Positions 45,491 through 56,653 of a stretch of DNA of 64,000 nucleotides are shown here, piece after piece. The translations under genes were made by a program, and so were the position numbers. The notes beneath the pieces were generated by a model. The model was not told where the DNA came from. It did no database searches and saw only the letters and a list, made by a program, of their open reading frames with translations. Source of the DNA: Shinella sp. PSBB067 (lineage in GTDB: Bacteria > Pseudomonadota > Alphaproteobacteria > Rhizobiales > Rhizobiaceae); contig NZ_CP069304.1 in assembly GCF_016839145.1 (NCBI RefSeq), positions 62,001 through 126,000 of the forward strand, written 5' to 3'. Every line of letters begins with the position of its first letter. Position 1 is the first letter of the stretch.

Positions 45491-45700
45491 TTAGGCAGCG
45501 CGCAGGTTGTCTGCCGAAACCTTGCCGGACTTGCGGTCCTGTACGAGGTCGTAGCTCACCTTCTGGCCTTCGGCCAGCGAGCGGAGGCCGGAGCGCTCCA
45601 CTGCGGAGATGTGCACGAAGACGTCGTTGGCGCCATCATCGGGTGCGATGAAGCCGAAGCCCTTGGTGCTGTTGAACCACTTTACGGTACCGGAGTTCAT
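45491..45700 (-). CDS. cspA: cold-shock protein (CspA family)
   Basis: A 69-residue OB-fold RNA chaperone. RNP1 (KGFGFI) and RNP2 (VFVHI) are intact in [21 protein letters not shown] and [12 protein letters not shown]. It binds single-stranded RNA or DNA and melts secondary structure. A long upstream region (from 45701) and a downstream terminator suggest its own regulated transcript. Confidence 0.96.
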   Translation of the reverse strand: MNSGTVKWFNSTKGFGFIAPDDGANDVFVHISAVERSGLRSLAEGQKVSYDLVQDRKSGKVSADNLRAA

Positions 45701-46032
45701 GGCGATGTCCTTTCAATCGTTAAAGAAAGCGATCCAGAATGATCGCGTGTAGATCGACGATGAGAGGAAATCTGGCCAAGCCGAAAGGCCGAAGACAAAG
45801 GTCGCAAGCAAAGTTCGATAGATCGAACATAGGTGCCGGGGCCGACTTATGCAACAAATTTTATTTGCAAGGCAGGGAAATCGACTTTGGCAATTCCGGT
45901 TTAAGCCCATGAATCCAGCGGCATGACCGGATTTTTCTATCCTGTCGCTCAGGTTGGCCGCGCAGGCTGGAAGGGAACCGGACGCGGGCAGCCCCGTTAA
46001 GGATGCGTCTTCTAACGGAGGAACGGGCAGCC
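45701..46032. other. 332-bp cspA upstream region
   Basis: This gap separates cspA (minus) from the small basic-protein gene (plus). It is likely to hold the cspA promoter and a long 5' leader. An AT-rich palindrome, CAAAT-TTT-ATTTG, is at 45855-45867. I see no convincing gene. Confidence 0.55.
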
Positions 46033-46212
46033 ATGGAAAAACAGGCCGCACACAGCAAGTCGAAGGACAAGAGCAGCCGGGACAGCACCAAGCCGGGCAC
46101 GATCGTCGCCGGCCCCGAGGCCCATGCGCGCGAGGGGTCCGGAAAGGCGCCTTCGGGTGCAAGCGGAAAATCCGCGAAGGACGCCGAGCGCAAGCCGGCC
46201 GGCAAGTCCTAG
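46033..46212 (+). CDS. small basic, low-complexity protein
   Basis: A 59-residue hydrophilic protein from ATG 46033 (an in-frame ATG at 46003 would add 10 residues). It is rich in Lys, Ser, Ala and Gly (for example KSKDKSSRDSTKPG, AREGSGKAPSGASGKSAKDAERK) with no hydrophobic core, so it is probably disordered. GGAGG occurs at 46017-46021, slightly far from the ATG. Small Lys/Ser-rich proteins of this kind occur widely in rhizobia with unknown function. Gene reality is moderately supported by composition and placement. Confidence 0.5.
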   Translation: MEKQAAHSKSKDKSSRDSTKPGTIVAGPEAHAREGSGKAPSGASGKSAKDAERKPAGKS

Positions 46213-46223
46213 AGCGCGTCCAG

Positions 46224-46248
46224 CCTCCCCCCGTTCCGACGGGGGAAG
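46224..46248. terminator. hairpin between convergent genes
   Basis: A CCCCCCG/CGGGGG stem extended by CCT/AGG, with loop TTCCGA, lies 12 bp after the small gene stop and 22 bp before the katG end. No T-run; may act in both directions. Confidence 0.4.
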
Positions 46249-46269
46249 GCGTTGTCGTGACGGCGAAGG

Positions 46270-48603
<2,334 letters not shown>

Positions 48604-48609
48604 TTAATT

Positions 48610-49527
48610 ATGATCGGCCTTTCGATGAAACATCTCCGCTATTTCGACGCGCTCGCCCGGATCGGCCATTTCGGCCGCGCGGCGGAAAGCTGCTCCATCT
48701 CGCAGCCGGCGCTGTCCGTGCAGATCCGCGAGCTGGAGGACCTGATCGGCGCGCCGCTGGTCGAACGGGGCGGCCGGCAGATCCGCCTCACGGGCCTCGG
48801 CGAGGAATTCGCCGGGCGCACCCGCGCCATCCTGCGCGCAGTCGACGAGCTGGAGGACCTCGGGCGGGCGGCGCACGGGCCGCTTGCCGGCCGTCTGCGG
48901 CTCGGCGTCATCCCCACGGTCGCGCCCTATCTCCTGCCCGATGTCATAAAGGCGCTGACGCGGCTCTATCCGGGGCTCGATCCGCGCCCGCGCGAGGCGA
49001 TCACGCAAAGGCTCATCGAGGACCTGGCGGAAGCCAGGCTCGACGTCGCCATCGTCGCCCTGCCGATCTCCGAGCCCGCGCTGGAGGAGATCCCGCTCTT
49101 CAATGAGGAATTCGTGCTGGTGCGGCCGCTGGAGGACGCGGGCAAGCCGGTGCCGGCTTCCGAGCGGCTGCACGAGATGCGCCTGCTGCTGCTGGAGGAG
49201 GGGCACTGCTTCCGCGACCAGGCGCTCTCCGTGTGCAACATCACCGCCGCCGCGACGCGCGACCTGATGGAGGGAAGCTCGCTGTCGACGCTCGTCCAGA
49301 TGGTCGGCGCCGGCATCGGCGTCACGCTCATCCCGCAGATGGCGGTCGATACCGAGATCCGCTCGTCCGCGGTCTGCGTGTCGCGGCTCGCCGAGCCTCG
49401 CCCCACCCGGACGATCGGCATGGTCTGGCGAAAGACCAATCCGCTCGCCGCGCAGTTCGCCCAGGTCGCCGAGATCGTCCGGCAGGCCGGGCTCGGCAAG
49501 CGGGGCGAGGCCCTGCCGCCGGCGTGA
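48610..49527 (+). CDS. oxyR: hydrogen peroxide-responsive LysR regulator OxyR
   Basis: A 305-residue LysR protein. The HTH is LRYFDALARIGHFGRAAESCSISQPALSVQIRELEDLIGAPLVERG. The redox pair is Cys200 and Cys209 in GHCFRDQALSVC, the same spacing as Cys199/Cys208 of E. coli, so peroxide sensing by disulfide formation is expected. It is divergent from katG with a 165-bp shared regulatory region. A second ATG (codon 6) is a possible start. This assignment is firm. Confidence 0.95.
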   Translation: MIGLSMKHLRYFDALARIGHFGRAAESCSISQPALSVQIRELEDLIGAPLVERGGRQIRLTGLGEEFAGRTRAILRAVDELEDLGRAAHGPLAGRLRLGVIPTVAPYLLPDVIKALTRLYPGLDPRPREAITQRLIEDLAEARLDVAIVALPISEPALEEIPLFNEEFVLVRPLEDAGKPVPASERLHEMRLLLLEEGHCFRDQALSVCNITAAATRDLMEGSSLSTLVQMVGAGIGVTLIPQMAVDTEIRSSAVCVSRLAEPRPTRTIGMVWRKTNPLAAQFAQVAEIVRQAGLGKRGEALPPA

Positions 49528-49536
49528 GGCGGACGG

Positions 49537-50646
49537 TCAGCCGCGCGCCTCCAGCAGCGCCTTCGCATGGATCGCCATCATCCGCTCCTCGTTGGCGGGG
49601 ATGACGAGCGGGCGGAACGGGCCGAGGAGGGCAAGGCGGGCGAGGATCGCCTCGCGCACCGGCGCGGCGTTCTCGCCGATGCCGCCGGTGAAGACGAAGG
49701 CATCGATGCCGCCCATGGAGACCGCCATCGCCGCGGCGTGCTGCGCCACCTTGAGCACGAAATAGTCGAGCGCGAAGGCGGCGCGCGGATCCTCGCTTTC
49801 GAGCAGCGTCTTCACGTCGTTGCTGATGCCGGAAAGGCCCCTGAGGCCGGACCGCTCGTAGAGCGCGTGCTCCACCTCGTCCACCGTCATGGCGAGGTCG
49901 CGCAGCATGTAGGTGACGGCCCCGGCATCGATCGCCCCGGCGCGGCTGCCCATCGGAAGGCCGTCGAGCGCGGTCATGCCCATGGTCGTGTCGACGCTCC
50001 GCCCGCCCGCCATGGCGCACAGGCTCGCGCCGTTGCCGAGATGGCCGACGACGACCCGGCCGCGCGCCAGCTCCGGATGGTCCCGCTCCAGCATGCGGGA
50101 AATCCATTCGTAGGAGACGCCGTGGAAGCCGTAGCGGCGGATGCCCTTGTCGCGAAGCGCCGCCTCGACGGCGAAGACGCGGAAGAGCGGCGCGTTGCCG
50201 GCATGGAAGGCGGTGTCGAAACAGGCGATGTCCGGGGCGTCCGACAGCCGGTCCGAGGCGGCGATGCCGGCCAGATTATAGGGCTGGTGGAGCGGTGCGA
50301 GCGGCACCAGCGCTTCGAGCCGCTTCAGGATGTCGGGCGTGACGACCACGGGCTCGACGAAGTCGGCGCCGCCATGCACGATGCGGTGGACCGTCGCCAC
50401 CATGCGCCAGCCGTCGTCGTAGCGGTCGATGAGGTCGATCACCGCGCCCATGGCGGTATCGTGGTCGTTTTCCGCGAGCGTCTGGTCGATCCTCGCGCCG
50501 GTCTCCTCGATCGTCGCGCCGAGCCGCGCCGCGGTGCCGATGCCGGTGACCTTGCCCTTGGCGAGCCTGTCGAGCCGCTCGTAGCCGAAGACCTCGAATT
50601 TCAGGCTCGACGAGCCGGTGTTGAGAACGAGCAGGACGTCGATCAC
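49537..50646 (-). CDS. ackA: acetate kinase
   Basis: A 369-residue enzyme converting acetyl phosphate and ADP to acetate and ATP (or the reverse). Motifs are VLLVLNTGSSSLKFEVF, VVGHLGNGASLCAMAGGRSVDTTMGMTALDGLPMGSRAGAIDAG and FTGGIGENAAPVRE. It is about 25 residues shorter than the typical 395-400. The start is a GTG at complement 50644-50646 that overlaps the pta stop (GTGA). It ends 9 bp from convergent oxyR. Confidence 0.94.
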   Translation of the reverse strand: MIDVLLVLNTGSSSLKFEVFGYERLDRLAKGKVTGIGTAARLGATIEETGARIDQTLAENDHDTAMGAVIDLIDRYDDGWRMVATVHRIVHGGADFVEPVVVTPDILKRLEALVPLAPLHQPYNLAGIAASDRLSDAPDIACFDTAFHAGNAPLFRVFAVEAALRDKGIRRYGFHGVSYEWISRMLERDHPELARGRVVVGHLGNGASLCAMAGGRSVDTTMGMTALDGLPMGSRAGAIDAGAVTYMLRDLAMTVDEVEHALYERSGLRGLSGISNDVKTLLESEDPRAAFALDYFVLKVAQHAAAMAVSMGGIDAFVFTGGIGENAAPVREAILARLALLGPFRPLVIPANEERMMAIHAKALLEARG

Positions 50647-51572
50647 TTGATGAGGCCTTTCGTTCTCGCATCGGCGACGAGGGACGCGAGCGCGGCCGAC
50701 AGGAGGCGCGTGCGCTCGTCGTCGGCCCGGCTCGTCAGCACCACGGGCACGCGCGCGCCGAGCACGATGCCCGCCGCTTCCGCGCCGCTGAGGAAGGTGA
50801 GCTGCTTGGCCAGCATGTTGCCGGCCTCGATGTCGGGAACGAGGAGGATGTCGGCATCGCCCGCGACCTCCGAGACGATGCCCTTTTCCCGGGCCGCCTG
50901 CGGGCTGATGGCATTGTCGAAGGCGAGCGGCCCGTCGATGAGGCAGCCGGTGATCTGCCGGCGGTCTGCCATCTTGCAGAGCGCGGCGGCGTCCAGCGTC
51001 GCCTGCATCTTCGGATTGACGGTCTCGACGGCCGCCAGCACGGCTACCCGGGCCGGCCGCGCCTCGCCGAACACCACGCGCCAGAGGTCGGCGGCGTTCT
51101 GCACGATGTCGGCCTTCACCGAAAGGTCCGGCAGGATGTTGACGGCGGCGTCGGTGATGATGAAGGGTTTTGGATAGGTCGCGATGCTCATCAGGTAGCA
51201 GTGCGATATGCGCCGCTCCGTGCGCAGGCCCGAATCGGCCCGGACGATCGCGCCGAGCAGTTCGTCCGTGTGGAGCGATCCCTTCGAGATGGCGGCGACG
51301 TGGCGGCCGGCCGCCAGCTCCGCCGCCCGCATCGCGGCCGCATGGCTGTGCTCGGTGTCGACGATCTCCCAGCCGGCGATGTCGACCGCCGTCTCCTTCG
51401 CTGCGGCTGTGATGCGGGCCGCCGGGCCGACGAGGACCGGGACGACCAGCCCCGCCCGCGTGGCTTCCGCCGCTGCCGCCACGACATTTGCCGTCACCGG
51501 ATGCACGATCGCGGTGCGCGTCGGCGGCAGGGAACGGCAAAGATCGAGGATCGCGTCTGTCTGTGTGCTCAT
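50643..51572 (-). CDS. pta: phosphate acetyltransferase (short, single-domain type)
   Basis: A 309-residue enzyme of the phosphate acetyl/butaryl transferase family, forming acetyl phosphate from acetyl-CoA. It has no N-terminal DRTGG or P-loop domain. Landmarks are SKGSLHTDELLGAIV, TERRISHCYLM, ITDAAVNILPDL, GPLAFDNAISPQAA and DIEAGNMLAKQLTFL. It is translationally coupled to ackA. Butyryl-CoA specificity is possible but the ackA partner favours acetyl. Confidence 0.9.
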   Translation of the reverse strand: MSTQTDAILDLCRSLPPTRTAIVHPVTANVVAAAAEATRAGLVVPVLVGPAARITAAAKETAVDIAGWEIVDTEHSHAAAMRAAELAAGRHVAAISKGSLHTDELLGAIVRADSGLRTERRISHCYLMSIATYPKPFIITDAAVNILPDLSVKADIVQNAADLWRVVFGEARPARVAVLAAVETVNPKMQATLDAAALCKMADRRQITGCLIDGPLAFDNAISPQAAREKGIVSEVAGDADILLVPDIEAGNMLAKQLTFLSGAEAAGIVLGARVPVVLTSRADDERTRLLSAALASLVADARTKGLIK

Positions 51573-51679
51573 CGGTTCGGGAAGGCTCCTGGGAGGTACG
51601 GTCGCGCCGCAGGATCGCGGAAGACCGGATGCCGGGTCAAGACGTCAAAACAGGTTCCGGCGGGCGGATGCCCCCGTCG

Positions 51680-52552
51680 TCACGCCCGCCGGTGCTTCGG
51701 CGAGACGCCGTAGGCCTTCTTGAAGGCGGTGGTGAAGCTGGAAGGGTTGCGGTAGCCGGCGAGATAGGCGGCCTGCGAGATCGGGATGCCGTCCCGTTCG
51801 AGCGCGGCGCGGGCCGTCTCCAGCCGCTCCTGCCGGATGAAGTCCGACACGGTGACGCCGAAGCGTTCCTTGAAATGGCGCTGGATCGAGGAGGTGCTGA
51901 TGCCGACCGCGCGGGCGATGCGCTCCAGCGTCGGGCCCTCGCAGGCATGGGCGAGGATATAGTCGCGCACCTTCTCGCCTTGCCGCCGGCCAAGGGCCGT
52001 CGGCTGGCGCGGCGCGGTCTCCTCCTGCACCAGGATGGAGCAGGCCTGGCACAGGATGTCGAAGGCGTGGGAATTGCGGTGGAGCGTCAGCAGTTCGCCC
52101 GTCATCGCCGCCGGCGGCTTGAGGATCTGCTCGGCGATCTGCGTCAGGTGGCGGCTGGGCGCGAAGTGGAAGGTGGCGAGGTGGCGCGCGAAGAAGGCCC
52201 GCAGCCGCGGCATGCTCGTCGGCTGCGAGCGGATCAGCCGGTCGATCCAGGGCAGCGGCGCGGAAATCATCACCTTGCGCAGCGGCGTCGTGCTCTCGTT
52301 GACGAACTGCACTGTGCACGCCCGGGCGATGTTCAGCATGAAGACGCGCGGGGCGGGGCTCTCCTCGTCGCCGGCATCGATGCGGAAATGCTCCCCGTCC
52401 ATCACGAAATGCTGCTGGCCCTGCAGCAGCACCATGACCAGAAATTTCGGCCAGATGTCGTAGAAATCGTCGTCCGGCGTGCAACTGGCCGGGCCGTCCA
52501 TGGCGCCGACGAACAGGTGCTCGGGAATGTCCGGTTTGATCCTGATGTTCAA
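51680..52552 (-). CDS. AraC-family transcriptional regulator (siderophore-receptor linked)
   Basis: About 290 residues. The C-terminal about 100 residues are a standard AraC double helix-turn-helix (TLERIARAVGISTSSIQRHFKERFGVTVSDFIRQERLETARAAL, then ISQAAYLAGYRNPSSFTTAFKKAYGVSPKHRR). The N-terminal domain would bind an effector, perhaps a ferric siderophore as in PchR-type regulators. The TTG at complement 52550-52552 has a GGGGGCG site; the frame is open to an ATG at 52630 with no clear ribosome site. It is divergent from the TonB receptor, which it probably activates. Confidence 0.85.
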   Translation of the reverse strand: MNIRIKPDIPEHLFVGAMDGPASCTPDDDFYDIWPKFLVMVLLQGQQHFVMDGEHFRIDAGDEESPAPRVFMLNIARACTVQFVNESTTPLRKVMISAPLPWIDRLIRSQPTSMPRLRAFFARHLATFHFAPSRHLTQIAEQILKPPAAMTGELLTLHRNSHAFDILCQACSILVQEETAPRQPTALGRRQGEKVRDYILAHACEGPTLERIARAVGISTSSIQRHFKERFGVTVSDFIRQERLETARAALERDGIPISQAAYLAGYRNPSSFTTAFKKAYGVSPKHRRA

Positions 52553-52672
52553 GACGCGCCCCCGTGCATCGTCCCACCCGCGTGAATGACCCGGCTGCCG
52601 CGTCCGCGAAATTTTCTGCGGCCTGCGCATAAGTCTTCGCGGTCGACAACCGGCTCATGCTACTGGCATAGT

Positions 52673-52687
52673 TGACTACGTTAATCA
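52673..52687. promoter_or_regulatory. IRO box (RirA-type iron-response site)
   Basis: TGA-CTACGTTAA-TCA fits the TGA-N9-TCA core bound by RirA, the rhizobial iron regulator. It is 49 bp before the siderophore receptor ATG, in the gap shared with the AraC gene. Confidence 0.55.
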
Positions 52688-52697
52688 AGTTTAATCA
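52681..52697. promoter_or_regulatory. TTAATCA direct repeat, candidate AraC site
   Basis: TTAATCA occurs at 52681-52687 and 52691-52697, one helical turn apart, overlapping the IRO box. Directly repeated half-sites of this spacing are usual for AraC proteins. Confidence 0.45.
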
Positions 52698-52735
52698 CCG
52701 GCCTCGGGCCGGCTATCGCGTGTGGGTTCAGGACA

Positions 52736-54931
52736 ATGTGGGGCACTCTTTCGCTGTCGCTCGGGCGGCGGCGCATCATGCTATTGGCGGCGGCAAGCGT
52801 CTTTGCGCTGAATGCGCATGCGCAGGAGCGAACGCAATCGCCGGCGGGCACGACGCTGGAGGCGATCGTCGTCGAGGGCGGCGCGGGCGAGCGGGGCGAC
52901 GGGCCCGTCAAGGGCTATGTCGCGAAGAAGAGCCTTTCGGGCACCAAGACCGATACGCCGGTCGCAAGGACGCCGCAGACGATAAGCGTCGTGGCGAAGG
53001 ACCAGATCGAGGACCAGCACGTCCAGTCCGTCGCCGAGGCGCTGCGCTATACGCCCGGCGTCGTCACCGAGTATCGCGGCGCCTCGAACCTGCGCGACGA
53101 GCTCTTCGTGCGCGGCTTCTACTATGTGCCGAAATATCTTGACGGCCTGTTCCTCGGCGGAGACCTCTCCTATGCCAGGATCGATCCCTACCTTCTCGAA
53201 CGGGTGGAGTTGATCTCCGGCCCGGCCTCCGTGCTCTACGGCCAGGCCAATCCGGGCGGCATCGTCAACATGGTCAGCAAGAAGCCGACCGGCGAGCCCT
53301 TGCGCGCGGCCGAGCTCTCCGTCGGCACGGACCGCTCCATTTCCGCCGGCTTCGACATTTCCGACACGTTCGACGACGCCTTCGGCTACCGCCTTGCCGC
53401 CACGGGGCTTTCGCGCGACCTGCAGGAGGATTTCGCCAAAAGACGCTCGCTCGCCATCGCCCCGTCGTTCACCTGGTCGCCGGACGGGGGCACGTCGCTG
53501 ACGATCCTCGGCGGATACCAGAACGAGCCGGATGCCGGCTACCGCAACTTCCTCGACGCCGCCGGCACCGTCACGCCGATCCCCGGCTTCGGCTACGTGC
53601 CGCGCGACTTCTTCGTCTCCGACCCGAACTACGAACGCTCCGAGCGCGAGCAGGCCTGGATCGGCTACGAGTTCAGGCACGAGTTCAACGACAACCTGAC
53701 CTTCCGCCAGAATGCGCGCTACCTCCATCTCGACTGGCTGCACCACACGCTCGTCTACGGCAGCCTCAGCGCCGACCCGCTGACCGGCGCCAACACGGTC
53801 ATCAGCCGCTCGGCGAGCGGCGGCACGGACAACTGGGGCCAGTTCACCATCGACAACCAGATGGAGGCGACCTTCTCGACGGGTGCGGCGGAGCATACGC
53901 TGCTGGCCGGCGTGGACTACCAGTACCGAACGCGCGACTACCAGTGGGGCCGCGCGCCGGTGCCGAGCATCAACATCGCCGATCCGCACTATGGCGGCTT
54001 CAACTACGGCTCCGTGGTGCTGGCGACGTCGGACCTCCAGGCGGTCGATGCGCGCCAGACCGGCGTCTATCTTCAGGACCAGATGGAGATCGGCGGGCTG
54101 AACCTGCTCGCGGGCCTGCGCTACGACTGGGCGCAGACCGACATCGACGACCGGCTTGCCGCCAACAACGACCAGTCCTACGACGAGGGCGCCCTGACCT
54201 GGCGCGCCGGCGCGCTCTACGCCTTCGACAACGGCATCGCGCCCTATGTCAGCTACGCCACCTCCTTCGAGCCGGTGCTCTACCTGCCCCCGGCCGGCGC
54301 GCCCGCCTTCAAGCCGACGACCGCCGAACAGTTCGAGGTCGGCGTCAAATATGCGCCGGAAGGCTCGGATGTCCTGCTGACGGCGGCCTATTACGACCTG
54401 ACGCAGAACGACGTCGTCGGCAGCCAGTGGGTGGGCGGCGTTCCCGTCTACTCGCAGACCGGCAGGATCCGCAATCACGGCGTCGAGCTGTCCGCCCGCG
54501 CCGAGATCAATGACGGCCTGTCGCTGATCGCCGGCTACAGCTTCATCAGTTCGGTCGTGAAGGAATCGGTGACGGCCAGCGAGGTCGGCAGGATGCCGGC
54601 GCGCATTCCGCAGCACCAGGCCTCGCTCTGGGCGACCTATACGCTCGACGGCGGCGCGCTGGAGGGGCTGACGCTCGGCGGGGGCGTGCGCTATGTCGGC
54701 ACGAGCTGGGGCAACAACGCCAACACGTTCAAGGTGGGCGCCGTGACACTGTTCGACGCGATGGCATCCTACGATTTCGGCGCGCGCAATCCCGACCTGA
54801 AGGGCCTGTCGCTGCAGGTCAACGTCAAGAACATCGCGGACGAGCGCTACGTCGCCTCCTGCGCCAGCGCCTATGCCTGCTTCTACGGCGAGGGCCGCAG
54901 CATCGTCGCGACGCTGAAGAAGCAATGGTGA
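52736..54931 (+). CDS. TonB-dependent siderophore receptor (FhuA/FoxA-like)
   Basis: A 731-residue outer-membrane receptor for a ferric siderophore. It has a signal peptide (1-29, ending AHA), TonB box TLEAIVVEGG, the FhuA-type plug (TDTPVARTPQTISVVAKDQIEDQHVQSVAEALRYTPGVV, then LLERVELISGPASVLYGQANPGGIVNMVSKKP), and a barrel ending in a C-terminal Trp. The sequence of the plug is that of the hydroxamate-type group; the exact siderophore is not certain. It overlaps or abuts the esterase gene and lies behind the IRO box. Confidence 0.93.
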   Translation: MWGTLSLSLGRRRIMLLAAASVFALNAHAQERTQSPAGTTLEAIVVEGGAGERGDGPVKGYVAKKSLSGTKTDTPVARTPQTISVVAKDQIEDQHVQSVAEALRYTPGVVTEYRGASNLRDELFVRGFYYVPKYLDGLFLGGDLSYARIDPYLLERVELISGPASVLYGQANPGGIVNMVSKKPTGEPLRAAELSVGTDRSISAGFDISDTFDDAFGYRLAATGLSRDLQEDFAKRRSLAIAPSFTWSPDGGTSLTILGGYQNEPDAGYRNFLDAAGTVTPIPGFGYVPRDFFVSDPNYERSEREQAWIGYEFRHEFNDNLTFRQNARYLHLDWLHHTLVYGSLSADPLTGANTVISRSASGGTDNWGQFTIDNQMEATFSTGAAEHTLLAGVDYQYRTRDYQWGRAPVPSINIADPHYGGFNYGSVVLATSDLQAVDARQTGVYLQDQMEIGGLNLLAGLRYDWAQTDIDDRLAANNDQSYDEGALTWRAGALYAFDNGIAPYVSYATSFEPVLYLPPAGAPAFKPTTAEQFEVGVKYAPEGSDVLLTAAYYDLTQNDVVGSQWVGGVPVYSQTGRIRNHGVELSARAEINDGLSLIAGYSFISSVVKESVTASEVGRMPARIPQHQASLWATYTLDGGALEGLTLGGGVRYVGTSWGNNANTFKVGAVTLFDAMASYDFGARNPDLKGLSLQVNVKNIADERYVASCASAYACFYGEGRSIVATLKKQW

Positions 54932-56529
54932 TGCGAAGGATCGCCTCGATCGGCGCGCTCGCCATGATGCTTTCCGCCAGCGGGCTGTCCGCGGCCGAAG
55001 AGCCGCAGGCCGTGGCCCTGCCGGTCGGCGTTGTCGTCGCGGGCAAGGGGGAGGAGCGGCAGGTCTTCGATCCCCGGACTGCCGCCGGCGATTATGTCAG
55101 GGGGCAGCTCCGCGTCGCCTCGGGCCGCTTCGACCTCGACCTCGTCGACGGTGCCGGCGGGCACCTGCGCCGGCTGGCGGAGAAGGCGGGGGGCGTTGCG
55201 GATTTCCAGTTCGTCGCCGGGGGGCCGGACAAGCGGCTGGTCGTGACGATGCAGGCGGCGGGGGCCTATGCGCTCACCGTCGAGCGCAAGGTCGCGGCGG
55301 CCGATCAGGTGCCGCCGGCACCGGATTACCTCAGCCCCATCATCGCCGCCGAGGCCGCCGCCGTCGCTGCCGGAACGTCCACGGACGCCTTCTGGGCCAT
55401 GGCCGCGGCGCGCGGCACGCCGCTCGTCGAGGACGGGCGGGAGGGATACCGGATCGTCACCTTCCTCGGCCGGGGCGCGAAGCGCAATATCCGCCTGTTC
55501 GGCGCGCCGAGCGGCGATCATGAGGAGCTGCAGCGCCTCGAAGGCTCGGACATCTGGTTCAAGAGCTTCGAGGTGCCGGCGGCAACGCGGCTTTCCTACC
55601 AGCTCGCCTTCGACGTGCCCGACGTGCCGGGCACCGCGCGCGACCGGCGCGTCGCCATACTCTCGACGGCGAGGGCCGACCCGCTCAACCGCCACCCCTG
55701 GCCGGCGGAGGCGATCGACGCCTACAACCAGGATTCCGTGCTGGAGCTGGCCGATGCCCCGCCGCAGCCGTGGCTGGCGGAGAGGGGCAGCCCCGCCGGG
55801 ACGCTCGCCCGGCTCTCCATCGAAAGCGCCCGCCTCGGCAATCGCCGCGACATCGCGATCTACCGGCCGGCCGGCTTCGATCCCGCGCGCAGGGACACGG
55901 TCCTGCTCTACGTCTTCGATGCCGACCAGTATCTCGAAAGGGTGCCGGTGCCGCGCATCCTCGACAACATGATCGCCGCCGGCGCGGTGCCGCCGGTCGT
56001 CGCGGTCTTCGTCGCCAATCCCGACCGCGCCGCGCGCGCCCGCGAGCTGCCCGCCAATCCGGCCTTCGCCGATTTCATGGCGCAAGAGCTCCATCCGATG
56101 GTGGTGAAGGAAACCGGGCTCGACGCGCCGGCCGGCCGCACGGTGCTTGCCGGATCGAGCTATGGCGGGCTCGCCTCTGCGACGGTCGCCATGCGCCACC
56201 CCGAGGTCTTCGGCAATGTCCTTGCCATGTCCGGCTCGTTCTGGTGGAGCCCGCCCGGCACGCCGGAGGACCGGCAGGAGCATGTGGCCGGGCTGGTTGC
56301 CGCGGGGCCGGCGCTGCCGCTGCGCTTCTTCCTGTCGGCGGGGCTTTTCGAGACCGGTTCGCAGGGGACGGCCGGCATCCTCGACAGCAGCCGGCACCTG
56401 CGGGACGTGCTTGCGGCCAAGGGCATTCCCGTCATCTACCGCGACTATGCCGGCGGCCATGACTATCTCGTCTGGCAGGGCGTCATTTCGGACGGGCTGG
56501 TCGCGCTTTTCGGCGGCGGGCGGCCCTAG
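54925..56529 (+). CDS. exported enterochelin-esterase-like hydrolase
   Basis: A 534-residue protein. The signal peptide (about 1-23, ending LSAAEEP) predicts export. The N-terminal half has a beta-rich region followed by the enterochelin-esterase N-terminal-like domain. The C-terminal half is an alpha/beta hydrolase of the esterase D/Fes group with nucleophile motif GSSYGG (Ser near 411) and catalytic His in GGHDYLVW. It probably hydrolyses an esterified siderophore or removes iron in the periplasm. ATG 54925 overlaps the receptor gene; another ATG lies at 54931. Cargo is inferred from the neighbour. Confidence 0.88.
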   Translation: MVMRRIASIGALAMMLSASGLSAAEEPQAVALPVGVVVAGKGEERQVFDPRTAAGDYVRGQLRVASGRFDLDLVDGAGGHLRRLAEKAGGVADFQFVAGGPDKRLVVTMQAAGAYALTVERKVAAADQVPPAPDYLSPIIAAEAAAVAAGTSTDAFWAMAAARGTPLVEDGREGYRIVTFLGRGAKRNIRLFGAPSGDHEELQRLEGSDIWFKSFEVPAATRLSYQLAFDVPDVPGTARDRRVAILSTARADPLNRHPWPAEAIDAYNQDSVLELADAPPQPWLAERGSPAGTLARLSIESARLGNRRDIAIYRPAGFDPARRDTVLLYVFDADQYLERVPVPRILDNMIAAGAVPPVVAVFVANPDRAARARELPANPAFADFMAQELHPMVVKETGLDAPAGRTVLAGSSYGGLASATVAMRHPEVFGNVLAMSGSFWWSPPGTPEDRQEHVAGLVAAGPALPLRFFLSAGLFETGSQGTAGILDSSRHLRDVLAAKGIPVIYRDYAGGHDYLVWQGVISDGLVALFGGGRP

Positions 56530-56653
56530 CGGACTGCTGGTTCCTGCGGAGGAAATTTTATCAAATTTTAATTCTGATCCAACAGCCTAGGGTGCAGACG
56601 CTTTTCTCACCCCTGCAACCGTCGCCGCTGCCCGGCGAGACAGGACCGCACCC

